NCBI GenBank assembly: GCA_016929415.1
Contig: JAFGIW010000003.1
Coordinates: 1 to 64,000 of the forward strand
Length of the DNA: 64,000 bases
Origin: Chitinispirillaceae bacterium
GTDB lineage: Bacteria > Fibrobacterota > Chitinivibrionia > Chitinivibrionales > Chitinispirillaceae
Direction: 5' to 3'
Each line of letters opens with the position of its first letter. The stretch's first letter is position 1. Under the pieces are notes generated by a model that saw only the letters and a list, made by a program, of their open reading frames with translations, was not told the origin of the DNA and did no database searches. Positions 42,567 to 51,121 of this stretch are shown one piece after another. The position numbers were made by a program, and so were the translations under genes.

Positions 42567-42926
42567 ATGAGAATCGCCGTGGCAATCGACGGAACACGTG
42601 TATCGACGGTATTCGATTTTACCGAAAAGCTGGTGCTTGTGGAGGTTGAAGGAGGAGCGATCACAGGTATACGTGAAATCCATTTTCCAGAAAAAATCGT
42701 ATCGCTGCGTGTCGCGCGTCTTAAAAATCTCAAAGTCGACACCCTAATCTGCGGGGCAATATCGGAGCCCGCCGCCATGATGATCCGTCATTGCGGGATA
42801 CGTCTCGTGCAGGGTATTTCGGGGGAAATTGAAAATGTAGTGGAAGCTTTCATCAAAGGAATAATAGAAAACTCACGCTTTTTCCTTCCGGGTTTCGGGC
42901 ACCCCTCGGGGGAAATGCATAAATAA
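42567..42926 (+). CDS. NifX-type FeMo-cofactor-binding-like protein
   Basis: 119 residues from ATG 42567. The fold (MRIAVAIDGTRVSTVFDFTE, TLICGAISEPAAMMIRHCGI, VQGISGEIENVVEAF) is the same as at 32911. It is the first gene of module C, followed by panD, a FAD oxidoreductase and an IscU-like scaffold. As in module B, the sigma-54 regulator is divergent. Confidence 0.85.
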   Translation: MRIAVAIDGTRVSTVFDFTEKLVLVEVEGGAITGIREIHFPEKIVSLRVARLKNLKVDTLICGAISEPAAMMIRHCGIRLVQGISGEIENVVEAFIKGIIENSRFFLPGFGHPSGEMHK

Positions 42927-42948
42927 ATTCCACAGGGGATACACGGTC

Positions 42949-43401
42949 ATGAAAAGAATAATGCTCAAATCAAAAATCCACCGTGCGACCATCACGGGGG
43001 TGGATATCAATTACGAAGGCAGCATCACCATTGATGAGCGCCTGATGGAACTGGCGGATATCCTGCCCAACGAACAGGTGCATGCGCTCAATTGCAGCAA
43101 CGGCTCGCGCTGCATCACCTATGTGATACCGGCACCCCGGGATTTGGGCACGGTTCTTCTAAACGGTCCGGCGGCCCGTCTCGGTATGCCGGGAGACCCG
43201 GTGGTGATCATTTCGTATAGTGAAATGGATGACCGGGAGGTGGCGGAATTCGTTCCGCGCATAGTGGTGGTGAATGGTCGGAACCGCCCGAGCGGCGAAC
43301 CGGAAAAACGGGGAGGTCCGTTTTCTCAGATCGCCGGATTACCGTGTGAAAAGCATTACAATGAGCGACCAAAGCCTTCAATCGAGACTTATGGGATGTG
43401 A
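42949..43401 (+). CDS. panD: Aspartate 1-decarboxylase
   Basis: 150 residues. PanD makes beta-alanine for pantothenate and CoA. It starts MKRIMLKSKIHRATITGVDI and has the YEGSITID site, where self-cleavage between Gly and Ser creates the pyruvoyl group. NGPAARLGMPGDPVVIISY completes the pattern. The C-terminal ~30 residues beyond the usual end (GRNRPSGEPEKRGGPFSQIA) are an extension. A vitamin gene in a redox module is unexpected. CoA supply for the neighbouring CoA-disulfide-reductase-like protein is one possible link. Confidence 0.88.
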   Translation: MKRIMLKSKIHRATITGVDINYEGSITIDERLMELADILPNEQVHALNCSNGSRCITYVIPAPRDLGTVLLNGPAARLGMPGDPVVIISYSEMDDREVAEFVPRIVVVNGRNRPSGEPEKRGGPFSQIAGLPCEKHYNERPKPSIETYGM

Positions 43402-43460
43402 ATATATTTATGCCTATAAATTACCATTTGTTATAACCACTCATTAAAAGGAGACGATTC

Positions 43461-44819
43461 ATGGAAAAAGTCGATGTTCTGGTTATCGGGGGAAGCGCCG
43501 CGGGTATTGTCGCGGCGGTGACCGGAAAAACTCACCATCCCGACAAAAAGTTTTTACTGATCCGGAAGGAGGCGCAGGTGGTGGTGCCCTGCGGCATACC
43601 CTATATGTTCGGATCTCTTGAGTCAAGCGACAAGAACGTCATCGCCGATTCGGCGGTAACGAATGCGGGCATTGCATTGAAAATCGGCGAGGCGGTATCG
43701 ATCGACCGGCAGGCGAAGGTATGCGAAACCTCCGACGGCGCCGTCATAAACTACGGAAAGCTCGTTCTGGCGATCGGTTCAGTTCCTTTCGTACCCGGAT
43801 GGTTGAAAGGCGCCAATCTCGAAAACGTCTTCACGGTACCGAAAAACAAGGTGTATCTGGACGATGTCATCAAAAAGCTTGAATCCTTCAAGAAAATCGT
43901 TACCATCGGCGGCGGTTTCATCGGCGTCGAAGTGTCCGATGAATTACGGAAGAAAAACAAGGAGGTGACCGTCGTTGAAAAATTGCCGAATATTTTATGG
44001 TCGGCATTCGATGACGTCATTTCCGACAATGCAAAGAAAATCCTTGAAAACAGGGGCGTCACTATCAAAACAGGATCGGGCGTAAAAGAAATCGAAGGTG
44101 ATACACGGGTAAGGGGAATAACGCTGGAGAGCGGAGAATTTATTGAAGCCGACGCGGTGCTCCTGTCGGTCGGGTATGTCCCGGATACCGATATTGCCCG
44201 CAAAGCGGGGATAAAGCTGAATGAAAATGGGTTTATTAAAGTCGATGAATACATGAGAACCGATTCTCCCGATATATTCGCCGTCGGCGATTGCGTTGAA
44301 AAAAGAGACTTTTTTACGAGAAAACCGAGCAATGTCATGCTTGCTTCAACCGCCTGCGCGGAAGCGCGGATTGCGGGAATCAACCTTTTTTCTCTCTCCA
44401 CGCTTAAAACGTTCATCGGGACCATCGCCATTTTTTCGACCGCGATAGGCGATACCGCCTTTGCCGCCGCCGGATTGTCGAAACGACAGGCGATGGAAGA
44501 GGGGTTCGATGTGGTCACGGGAAAGTTCGAGGGCGTCGATAAACACCCGGGGTCGTTGCCGGGCGCGAAAAAGCAATTCGTCGAATTGATCGCGTCGCGC
44601 GAATGCGGCGTCATTCTCGGAGGCGGTGTAATGGGAGGGGTGAGTTGCGGCGAGCTTATCAACCTGATCGGCCTTGCCATTCAGAACAGGATGACCGTTC
44701 ACAACATTCTCATGACACAGATAGGAACGCACCCTTTACTTACCGCTCCCCCCACCGCCTATCCGGTTATCAAGGCGGCCGAAAGCATTTCGAGGCAGAT
44801 TAAAACCAGAAAGGATTGA
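43461..44819 (+). CDS. FAD/NAD(P) oxidoreductase of the CoA-disulfide reductase / NADH oxidase type
   Basis: 452 residues. FAD-binding VLVIGGSAAGIVAAV, active-site Cys in VVPCGIPYMFG, NAD-binding TIGGGFIGVEVSDELR, and the second FAD motif DIFAVGDCVEK. A C-terminal dimerisation domain follows. Truncated relatives lie at 25143 and 37542. The enzyme reduces disulfides, persulfides or oxygen, and its natural substrate is uncertain. Confidence 0.88.
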   Translation: MEKVDVLVIGGSAAGIVAAVTGKTHHPDKKFLLIRKEAQVVVPCGIPYMFGSLESSDKNVIADSAVTNAGIALKIGEAVSIDRQAKVCETSDGAVINYGKLVLAIGSVPFVPGWLKGANLENVFTVPKNKVYLDDVIKKLESFKKIVTIGGGFIGVEVSDELRKKNKEVTVVEKLPNILWSAFDDVISDNAKKILENRGVTIKTGSGVKEIEGDTRVRGITLESGEFIEADAVLLSVGYVPDTDIARKAGIKLNENGFIKVDEYMRTDSPDIFAVGDCVEKRDFFTRKPSNVMLASTACAEARIAGINLFSLSTLKTFIGTIAIFSTAIGDTAFAAAGLSKRQAMEEGFDVVTGKFEGVDKHPGSLPGAKKQFVELIASRECGVILGGGVMGGVSCGELINLIGLAIQNRMTVHNILMTQIGTHPLLTAPPTAYPVIKAAESISRQIKTRKD

Positions 44820-44862
44820 ATCGTGCGGCTTCGGTCAGGACATACGGAAAAGAAAGGAAATT

Positions 44863-45258
44863 ATGATTGAAAAGGAAACCGGACATGGCGAAGAAAAACA
44901 TCAGGACGCTCCTTTGCCCGTTCCGGCAAATATGCGGCGGATGAACGAACCCGACGGATCTGCGAGTGTCAAGGGGCTTTGCGGCGATTCGATGGAGATG
45001 TACCTTGTAATAAATGAAGAAACCGTAACCGATGCAAGTTTTTTCACCGACGGCTGCAGCGCTTCGCAGGCGTGCGGTTCCACCGCGGCCCGCCTTGCCG
45101 TGGGAAAGACGTTGAAGGAAGTCCTGCGCCTGTCGCCCGCGGACGTGCTCGATGCATGGGCGAATATACCTCAGGGCAATGTGCATTGCGCCATTCTTGC
45201 GATAAGTACGCTTCACAAGGCACTGGCCGATTATCTGTTGAAATTTCAGAACGGATGA
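44863..45258 (+). CDS. IscU/NifU-N-like iron-sulfur scaffold protein
   Basis: 131 residues with the scaffold pattern GLCGDSMEMYLVINEE, FFTDGCSASQACGSTAARLA and NVHCAILAISTLHKALADYL. Three conserved cysteines and the Asp of CGD match NifU N-terminal/IscU proteins. A ~35-residue N-terminal extension precedes the core. Supplies or holds Fe-S clusters for proteins of the module. Confidence 0.85.
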   Translation: MIEKETGHGEEKHQDAPLPVPANMRRMNEPDGSASVKGLCGDSMEMYLVINEETVTDASFFTDGCSASQACGSTAARLAVGKTLKEVLRLSPADVLDAWANIPQGNVHCAILAISTLHKALADYLLKFQNG

Positions 45259-45353
45259 TCGAATGCGTAGTTGTATGGTTTCGATTAGTCAATTAACGCG
45301 CCGCGGGAAAGGCGGCGCACCATGCTCAACCGCTCATTTTCAAGGAGACGCAC

Positions 45354-45512
45354 ATGGAAAGAAGAAAGGCTCTCGGCTGGAAACATCTTACTCGGAATAT
45401 GGCGATGAAGTTGATTTGAACTGTTCAAGACCCGGCTTTAATGATAAGCTATGGGTGGAGAACAATCATTTCCGTCATTCAATTTGACGCCAAGGGAAAA
45501 TTGATATGTTAA
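45354..45512 (+). other. Possible small gene with one in-frame UGA
   Basis: AAGGAG precedes ATG 45354. The frame reads MERRKALGWKHLTRNMAMKL and meets TGA at 45417. It would continue TVQDPALMISYGWRTIISVI to a TAA at 45510, giving 52 residues. The sequence after the UGA looks protein-like and a weak hairpin can be drawn (GCUU/AAGC). It may be a 21-residue peptide, a nonsense mutant, or an untested selenoprotein. The lack of a nearby CxxU/UxxC pattern argues against the last. Confidence 0.3.
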
Positions 45513-45563
45513 CGGATCGAAAGCTATCGATCCGGAAAACAACTCGGTCAAGGAGGTATGCCG

Positions 45564-46088
45564 ATGCGTGAAGATATGAAACGCAACATCGAAGACAGAA
45601 ACCTCGGTCCGGAGCAAATTTTTGCCGCATCCTTAATAGCAGGCATGAGTTCTTTCGGCATTCTCAATCAAGCGGTGGTGTCGGGGGCGGCGGACAAAAT
45701 GGGAGAGGACCTGGCCGAGTATTATAAGGCACGGAATCCAACCGAAGCCGATGAGGTGGCACGCACCGCCGATACAGGCATTGTCGCTACATGTAAAAAA
45801 ACGGTGAACATACTTCAGTCGCTGTTGCGGATTTCGAATGAGATTACCTGTGACGAAAACAACGGCGTACTCTATTTGAAAATACGCAATAGTAAATGCC
45901 GCTACTGCCCCAAAGGCGTCGGCCGCGCGGAACTCGGCGGCACGCTCTGTCCGTTTCCGTCACTTATCGAAAAGTTTGTCAATGTAGTAAATGATCGCGC
46001 AGTCATAACCGTATTCAAGGAAAAGTCGGTGCCCCTGCTGAAAAAGGAAGACGACTGGTGTGTTATCAGATACTCCGCCCCCGGTTGA
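45564..46088 (+). CDS. Conserved-looking protein with Cys motif, unknown function
   Basis: 174 residues from ATG 45564, preferred over ATG 45558 because AAGGAGG would be only one base from the latter. Central feature is SKCRYCPKGVGRAELGGTLC followed by PFPSLIEKF, three cysteines that could bind a metal, resembling V4R-type domains. The N-terminal half is helical. The function is not recognised. Confidence 0.6.
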   Translation: MREDMKRNIEDRNLGPEQIFAASLIAGMSSFGILNQAVVSGAADKMGEDLAEYYKARNPTEADEVARTADTGIVATCKKTVNILQSLLRISNEITCDENNGVLYLKIRNSKCRYCPKGVGRAELGGTLCPFPSLIEKFVNVVNDRAVITVFKEKSVPLLKKEDDWCVIRYSAPG

Positions 46089-46104
46089 AAAACCTTCCGG
46101 GCGT

Positions 46105-46761
46105 TCAGATTTCAACGCCGAAAAAAGTACGCAGCAGATAACCGATCAGAAAACTGAACGCCGCCACGGAAAAACTCAAACCAGCCATTTCCAGAAAGCG
46201 CCTGTTGAACCGCTCATCTTTGGTTACCGCAAGGTAAAAGTTAAAGACGGCAATAATCAGAAGCGCTTCAGCCATCATGCAGACCAGGCAAAGGTAGTAG
46301 TTGTTCAGCAAAAGATACGGCAGGATAAGCACCAGGACGGTAACCAGATAGGTTCCCCCCGTATACAAGGCGGCACGCAGCGGATTCTTGGACGATTGTT
46401 CCGTCTTGGTGGAAAGATATTCCGAGGAACCCATGGACAGTGCGGCGGCGATGCCGGTGATCGAACCGGTCAAGGAAATCAGTTTGGTGTTTTGCAGTGC
46501 CAGGGTCAGACCTGCCAAGGCGCCGGTCAGTTCGACCAGCGCATCGTTCAAACCCAGAACCATTGAACCGACGTAGCGCAGTTTGTCCTCATCCAATAAC
46601 CGAAGCAGCTCCAGCTCATGATGATTCTCTTCCTGAATGATGGTGTTGACTTCGGGAATATCCCCTGCTAGCTCTTGATAATGTTTCTGAGCGTCTTCTT
46701 CACCGCGTTCCATCAATTTGACGCCGAACGTCAGGCCGAAAATCCGGCTGATACTGATCAA
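46105..46761 (-). CDS. VIT1/CCC1-family metal transporter, N-terminally short
   Basis: 218 residues from TTG 46761. The transporter part is typical: GSMVLGLNDALVELTGALAG, SMGSSEYLSTKTEQ, and four to five membrane helices. The N-terminal part (SRIFGLTFGVKLMERGEEDA, EENHHELELLRLLDE) is the second half of the ferritin-like domain usually fused to this subgroup. The first ~70 residues of that domain are missing and a stop lies three codons upstream. It may be a shortened but working Fe/Mn transporter or a 5'-truncated gene. Confidence 0.8.
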   Translation of the reverse strand: MISISRIFGLTFGVKLMERGEEDAQKHYQELAGDIPEVNTIIQEENHHELELLRLLDEDKLRYVGSMVLGLNDALVELTGALAGLTLALQNTKLISLTGSITGIAAALSMGSSEYLSTKTEQSSKNPLRAALYTGGTYLVTVLVLILPYLLLNNYYLCLVCMMAEALLIIAVFNFYLAVTKDERFNRRFLEMAGLSFSVAAFSFLIGYLLRTFFGVEI

Positions 46762-46878
46762 TTGCTGTCCTTAATTATATTGATTTCCTGGCGGTGGTTC
46801 TACCGAACCACAAACTTCAAGCTCTTCTCCTCCGCAGTCGGCACTGCTGCGGAGGATGGGTGCATGGAGTGCCGGGAC

Positions 46879-46900
46879 GGCACCGACGTGCCGCTTTTTT
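46879..46900 (+). terminator. Possible terminator hairpin
   Basis: GGCAC-CGAC-GTGCC followed by GC and six T. A larger inverted repeat (CCTCCGCAG...CTGCGGAGG, about 46829-46855) lies just before. The gene it would serve is unclear, since the upstream gene points the other way. Confidence 0.4.
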
Positions 46901-46991
46901 CGAGCGGCCCCTGCCGCTACTAGAAAGCCCCCAGCTACGCTGGTGGATGCTTACTGTGCAATAAATTTCTTTTTCGTGCGTCTTAATTACC

Positions 46992-47534
46992 ATGACCGAC
47001 CATTCACGATGGCAGCAATTGAGGCGATTTTTCAGCGTGGAGCGACGCACACTCGTCGCTTTCGTGCGGGGATTGATCGACGATGCGGCCGATCGAGATG
47101 CTGAAGATATCGTACAGGAGGTGGCATTCCATTTTTTCGAAAAAGGGGACATCATTGAACCGGTCGAGCATCTGGGGGCGTATGTCTATCAGGCATTGCG
47201 CAACCGGGTGGTGGATTCTTACCGGCGTAAGCGGCCGATTCGGTCGCTGGATGAGCCGGTTGAGGAGGGGAAAACGGTCCGGCTCGCGGATGTCGTTGCG
47301 GATGTCGCGGGTGATCCGCGGGTCCACACGGAGCGCAGCGACCTGTATCGCCGCTCGCTGCTGCTGATGCGGAAGCTGCCCGAACGCGATCAGGCGCTTA
47401 TCATTGCCACGGAAATCGAGGGGTATTCGTTTGCGGAACTTGCAGATCGATGGAAGGTGCCGGTGGGGACGCTTCTTGCACGTAAATCACGATCGTTGAA
47501 GAAAATACGGGAAACGCTGCAGTCGTTTGCATAG
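46992..47534 (+). CDS. RNA polymerase sigma factor, ECF-like
   Basis: 180 residues. Region 2 appears as DRDAEDIVQEVAFHFFEKGD and HLGAYVYQALRNRVVDSYRR, and region 4 as RDQALIIATEIEGYSFAELA with VPVGTLLARKSRSLKKI. No anti-sigma factor is recognised, but the next gene encodes a membrane protein that could serve a related role. Regulatory targets are unknown. Confidence 0.88.
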   Translation: MTDHSRWQQLRRFFSVERRTLVAFVRGLIDDAADRDAEDIVQEVAFHFFEKGDIIEPVEHLGAYVYQALRNRVVDSYRRKRPIRSLDEPVEEGKTVRLADVVADVAGDPRVHTERSDLYRRSLLLMRKLPERDQALIIATEIEGYSFAELADRWKVPVGTLLARKSRSLKKIRETLQSFA

Positions 47535-47564
47535 ATGATTATTTGACAAAAAAGGAGTGTTACT

Positions 47565-48029
47565 ATGGAAAACAAACATCGTTTTTCGGAAAGAGAAGGC
47601 TGTCGGTCGCTGAAAGTTCTTCGTATCGTCGGTATTGCAATCGCCGGTATCAGCCTGGCGGTTCTTTTCGCGCTGCTCTTCGGCTGGGTGGTCATGCTGC
47701 TGTGGAACTGGCTGGTCCCTTCCATTTTCGGGCTGAAGGCCATCACCTACTGGCAGGCGTTCGGCATAACGGTACTGGCGAAGATATTCTTCAGCGGGGT
47801 GCATGGCGATGCGCACAAGGCGGATAAAATACACCGCAGTGTCGATCACCGCTGGCATCGGTGGATGGGAATCGACGATGAGGCCTCACTCGGGGAGGGA
47901 TTCGGCCGGTTTTCCCACAGGGAGATGAAGCATTACCGGGACTTTTGGAAAGAAAGGGGCGAAGCGGCGTTCGAGGAGTATTTGCGGGACATTGGCCCGG
48001 ACAATTCACGAAATGCAAAGGAGGATTGA
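47565..48029 (+). CDS. Membrane protein of unknown function
   Basis: 154 residues, with AAAAAAGGAGTGTTACT upstream. Two hydrophobic segments span ~20-70 (IVGIAIAGISLAVLFALLFG; WNWLVPSIFGLKAITYWQAF), followed by a charged, His-rich C-terminus (GVHGDAHKADKIHRSVDHRW). Proteins of this layout often follow sigma-factor genes and could modulate them, but I do not recognise the family with confidence. Confidence 0.65.
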   Translation: MENKHRFSEREGCRSLKVLRIVGIAIAGISLAVLFALLFGWVVMLLWNWLVPSIFGLKAITYWQAFGITVLAKIFFSGVHGDAHKADKIHRSVDHRWHRWMGIDDEASLGEGFGRFSHREMKHYRDFWKERGEAAFEEYLRDIGPDNSRNAKED

Positions 48030-48031
48030 CC

Positions 48032-48598
48032 ATGCCTCACGAACATGTCTGCCCCTGGTGGATCGGGTACCTTCTCGCGAGCCCTATCCGCCGCCTCTTC
48101 CAGAAGCCTGAAAAGATCGTCGGACCTTTTATCAAAAACGGCATGCGCATCCTTGAAATCGGCCCCGGCATGGGATTTTTTACGTTGCCGATGGCCGAGA
48201 TTGTCGGTCCGGAAGGCGGGGTGATCGCCGTCGACATTCAGGATAAAATGCTTCGCGAACTGCGGCAACGGGCAAAAAAGACGGGGCTTGACGGCAGGAT
48301 CGATTGCCGCTTGACAAAGCAGGACGCGCTCGGGATCGGCGATCTTCGCGGGTCAATCGATTTCACCCTGCTCATGGCGGTAGTGCATGAGGTCCCCGAC
48401 AGGCGGCGTTTTTTCGAGGAGGTCCGCAGTGCGATGAAAACGGCCGGAACGGTGCTGATGGCCGATCCGCGACCATATTTTGGTATCGATGAGTTCGAGG
48501 AGGCGCTTATATTTGCGCGTGAGGCGGGATTTAACCGGAGCGTTGACCGTATTTCCGCTATCTGGAGAAGTAATAGCGCGCTCCTAACGGCGGGTTGA
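48032..48598 (+). CDS. Class I SAM-dependent methyltransferase
   Basis: 188 residues from ATG 48032 (AAAGGAGG upstream). The N-terminus has HVCPWWIGYLLASPIRRLFQ, then ILEIGPGMGFFTLPMAEIVG (SAM site), AVDIQDKMLRELRQRAK and LLMAVVHEVPDRRRFFEEV. It could modify small thiols, metals or quinones. It follows the membrane protein by two bases. Confidence 0.82.
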   Translation: MPHEHVCPWWIGYLLASPIRRLFQKPEKIVGPFIKNGMRILEIGPGMGFFTLPMAEIVGPEGGVIAVDIQDKMLRELRQRAKKTGLDGRIDCRLTKQDALGIGDLRGSIDFTLLMAVVHEVPDRRRFFEEVRSAMKTAGTVLMADPRPYFGIDEFEEALIFAREAGFNRSVDRISAIWRSNSALLTAG

Positions 48599-48681
48599 AA
48601 ATTGCAGAAGAAAAGCCGGGTACCCGGAGATCAGATGTTTCCCGAATTTCCCGGCATTGTTTTTATCTTCACATCAATGCA

Positions 48682-49401
48682 TCAATCGAACGCCATATCC
48701 GTTTTCCACACTTCCCAGACCTTTCCAACAAGATCCGGTCCGGGTTTTAAGGTCATCTTTCCCGGCTTCCAGCCCGAAGGCGTGGCTTCGGATCCCTTAC
48801 TGTTGCGAACGAGCTGAAACGCCTGAACCTGCCGGATCGTTTCACCGACGTTGCGGCCGACGGGCGGCGTCAATACCTCATAGCCCTGAATGATGCCGTC
48901 GGGATCGATCAGGAACCTTCCCCTCGTCAGTACACCGGCGTCCTCGTCGTAAATGCCGTACACGGCCCCGACCTTTCCGCCGCTGTCGGAAAGCATCGGG
49001 AACGGCACGCCGCCCTTGACCATTTTAGAAAGCTCGACGTCATTCCACATCTTATGAACAAAAACGCTGTCGACGCTCATCGATAACACCGTGACGCCCA
49101 GTTTCTGAAATTCTGAATGCTTCTCTGCGACCGCAGAGACTTCGGTCGCTCACACAAAGGTGAAATCACCCGGGTAGCAGCACAGCACCACCCACTTTCC
49201 GAGGAATTCGGACAATTTAACACTTGTAAACTTGCCCGCGTGGTATGCGGGAGCCGTAAAATCCGGGGCTTTCTTTCCAATCATTATCATGGCGCTTTTC
49301 TCCTTTGTTGGGGTTGCCGGTTCCTTCTTATCCGATTTGGCAGGCTCGCCGACCGGACCGCCTGTCGGGCGTGCACATCCGACCTTCAGTTCTTCGGGCA
49401 T
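48682..49401 (-). CDS. Peroxiredoxin with selenocysteine at the peroxidatic position (UGA)
   Basis: Two open halves join through TGA at 49152-49150: APDFTAPAYHAGKFTSVKL ... LCCYPGDFTFV-U-ATEVSAVA, then LSMSVDSVFVHKMWNDVELS. In AhpC/Prx1-type proteins FTFVCPTE carries the peroxidatic Cys, and here UGA occupies it. The canonical C-terminal resolving Cys (VCP..WKPG) is replaced by ATPSGWKPG, so it behaves as a 1-Sec type or uses another thiol. With ATG 49401 it has 239 residues, the first ~37 forming a Cys-containing tail (VGCARPTGG). ATG 49290, preceded by AAAGGAG, is an alternative start. It reduces peroxides in the cytosol. Confidence 0.9.
49122..49139 (-). promoter_or_regulatory. SECIS element of the peroxiredoxin
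   Basis: UCUCUGC-GGUC-GCAGAGA is a perfect seven-pair hairpin with a GGUC loop, starting 13 bases after the U of UGA and with the loop at +20 to +23. This is close to the classical bacterial SECIS layout and is the strongest of the three here. Confidence 0.85.
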
Positions 49402-49633
49402 ACGCAGACCCTTTCTTGGTTAGAAGTTGTTAATGGTGGAAATAACTGATTGTCATTACGCCGTTTCCGCCGTGAACGGGGGACGGAATCAGGAATTTAA
49501 AGTAAAATAGATAGGAAATGAATAACGGGTCAAGAAAGCCGCGAAAAAAGCAGCAACTCGGCCGGTCTCATTGTATAAAACGCATCCCTCCCGCGCGGCC
49601 ACCTAAATGTCAAGCATCCCCCGGCAGGACGGA

Positions 49634-50632
49634 TCACGATTCCTGCTGCACCACCTGATCGTAAAAGGAGACAATGTCGTTCCGGTTGGGGCCGGCACGC
49701 ATTTTTATCGCCTCCTTGGGGTGCATGTTGAGCATTCCGGTAAGCATATAGGGAATTTTAGGACCCCATTCAATCTCTTTTTCCAGAGGTATGATGTGCT
49801 CCTGTATGCATTTGAGTACCGGTCGGAGCTTGAAATTCGGATTCTTAAGGAAACTGATAAGGTTTTCAAGCGGGCAGTTCCCCGCTCCCCTGCCCATGCC
49901 GTTGATTGTCGCATCAACCCTGCTTGCGCCCAGAATCAAAGCTTCGATTGTATTGGCATACGCGAGTTGCTGGTTGTTATGGGCATGCATCCCCACTTCC
50001 TTGCCGGTGCCTTCCAGCGCTTTCAGATAAATATTAACTAAATACCTCACCTGTTCCGAATAAAGCGCCCCGAAGCTGTCGACGATAAAAACCGCAGTTA
50101 CGGGCGATTTTGCGATTAAATCGAGCGCTTCCATTAATTCTATTTCTTTTACTACGGAAATAGCCATGAGCTGAAGCGTAACTTCATAACCTTTGTCGTG
50201 TGCATCCTTTATCATATCGAGCGCCACCGGGATCTGGTGTATGTAGCAGGCGACCCTGATAAGGTCGAGTACGCTGTCCTTTTTCGGAAGGATGTCTTCG
50301 TGGTAGTCGGTTCTGCCTGCATCCGCCATGGCGCATAGTTTTAATGGAGTTTTGTTTTCGCCGACCACTTCTCTTATACTGTTTTCATCGCAATATTTCC
50401 ATTTTCCGAATTTGTCGGGCATGAATATTTGTTTCGAGGCCTTGTAACCTATCTCCATATAGCTTACACCGGCCTCTATATCCGTTTCATAGATCGCTTT
50501 TACGAAAGAAGGATCAAAACAATGATCGTTGATCAATCCGCCGTCCCTGATGGTACAGTCCTGGATTTTAATGTCGGGTCTGTACGTCAGCCATGTTCCT
50601 TTCGATTCATTTTTCTCCATCATTTTCAGCAT
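49634..50632 (-). CDS. DRE-TIM metallolyase (HMG-CoA lyase-like aldolase)
   Basis: 332 residues. DCTIRDGGLINDHCFD holds the DRE-type start, MHAHNNQQLAYAN the metal-binding His pair, and GMGRGAGNCPLENL the family loop. This resembles 4-hydroxy-2-oxovalerate aldolase-like proteins (aldolase catalytic domain), but no acylating aldehyde dehydrogenase is adjacent. The function may be in cell-surface or secondary metabolism. It stands alone between two divergent or unrelated genes. Confidence 0.85.
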   Translation of the reverse strand: MLKMMEKNESKGTWLTYRPDIKIQDCTIRDGGLINDHCFDPSFVKAIYETDIEAGVSYMEIGYKASKQIFMPDKFGKWKYCDENSIREVVGENKTPLKLCAMADAGRTDYHEDILPKKDSVLDLIRVACYIHQIPVALDMIKDAHDKGYEVTLQLMAISVVKEIELMEALDLIAKSPVTAVFIVDSFGALYSEQVRYLVNIYLKALEGTGKEVGMHAHNNQQLAYANTIEALILGASRVDATINGMGRGAGNCPLENLISFLKNPNFKLRPVLKCIQEHIIPLEKEIEWGPKIPYMLTGMLNMHPKEAIKMRAGPNRNDIVSFYDQVVQQES

Positions 50633-51091
50633 CCTTGGTTTATTGTTTAATTTTCAATTTTACGCGCTTAAATATTGATAAATTGTTTTTTTTTATAATT
50701 CCTTCATTATTTATGCACCGCCAGCCGCACTGACCTATGGATTAAGCAGTTTTCAGGGAACAGGGTGTATGAATTGACAGGTGTAGTATCTGTACGGGAG
50801 CGGGCGTCCGCAATGACACCCTTTTCTGAGGCACCATCACGTGTAGGTCGCTTCGTTACATCGCCCCTCCCAACGACATCCTGAAACGACTTTCCTAGGT
50901 AATATACTATTGCGGGTTGTTTCAATAACAGATAAAACAGCAACCTGCCGGTTTTACTCTCTTTGGATATAAGATTTTTTACTATAGAAATAAGGGAATG
51001 ATTAAAATCACTGGGGCAACCGTGGAAACGATTCATACGGAGTTGGCCTCTTTTTAACTGTTGACTTAACCGCTGTGTCCGAATTATATTC
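50633..51091. other. Intergenic region upstream of perR
   Basis: No supported gene. The sequence contains many stretches such as CGGGAGCGGGCGTCCGC that look like relics of mobile DNA, but no family can be assigned. The 3' end carries the A/T-rich promoter of perR. Confidence 0.35.
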
Positions 51092-51115
51092 ATAATAATA
51101 ACTATTACTATTAAT
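51092..51115 (+). promoter_or_regulatory. Candidate Fur/PerR box
   Basis: ATAATAATAACTATTACTATTA is a near-palindrome of ATAAT-like units immediately upstream of perR, flanked by TTATATT (51084) and AATATAA (51113). It fits autoregulation and control of perR-katA. Confidence 0.55.
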
Positions 51116-51121
51116 ATAATA

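Noticed and set aside
32911-42926. Nitrogen fixation, because of NifX-like and NifU-like proteins
   Set aside because: No nifH, D, K, E, N or B is present; these folds are widespread cluster-binding proteins.
50707-51093. 128-codon minus-strand frame upstream of perR
   Set aside because: No domain and no ribosome site; it spans the perR promoter box.
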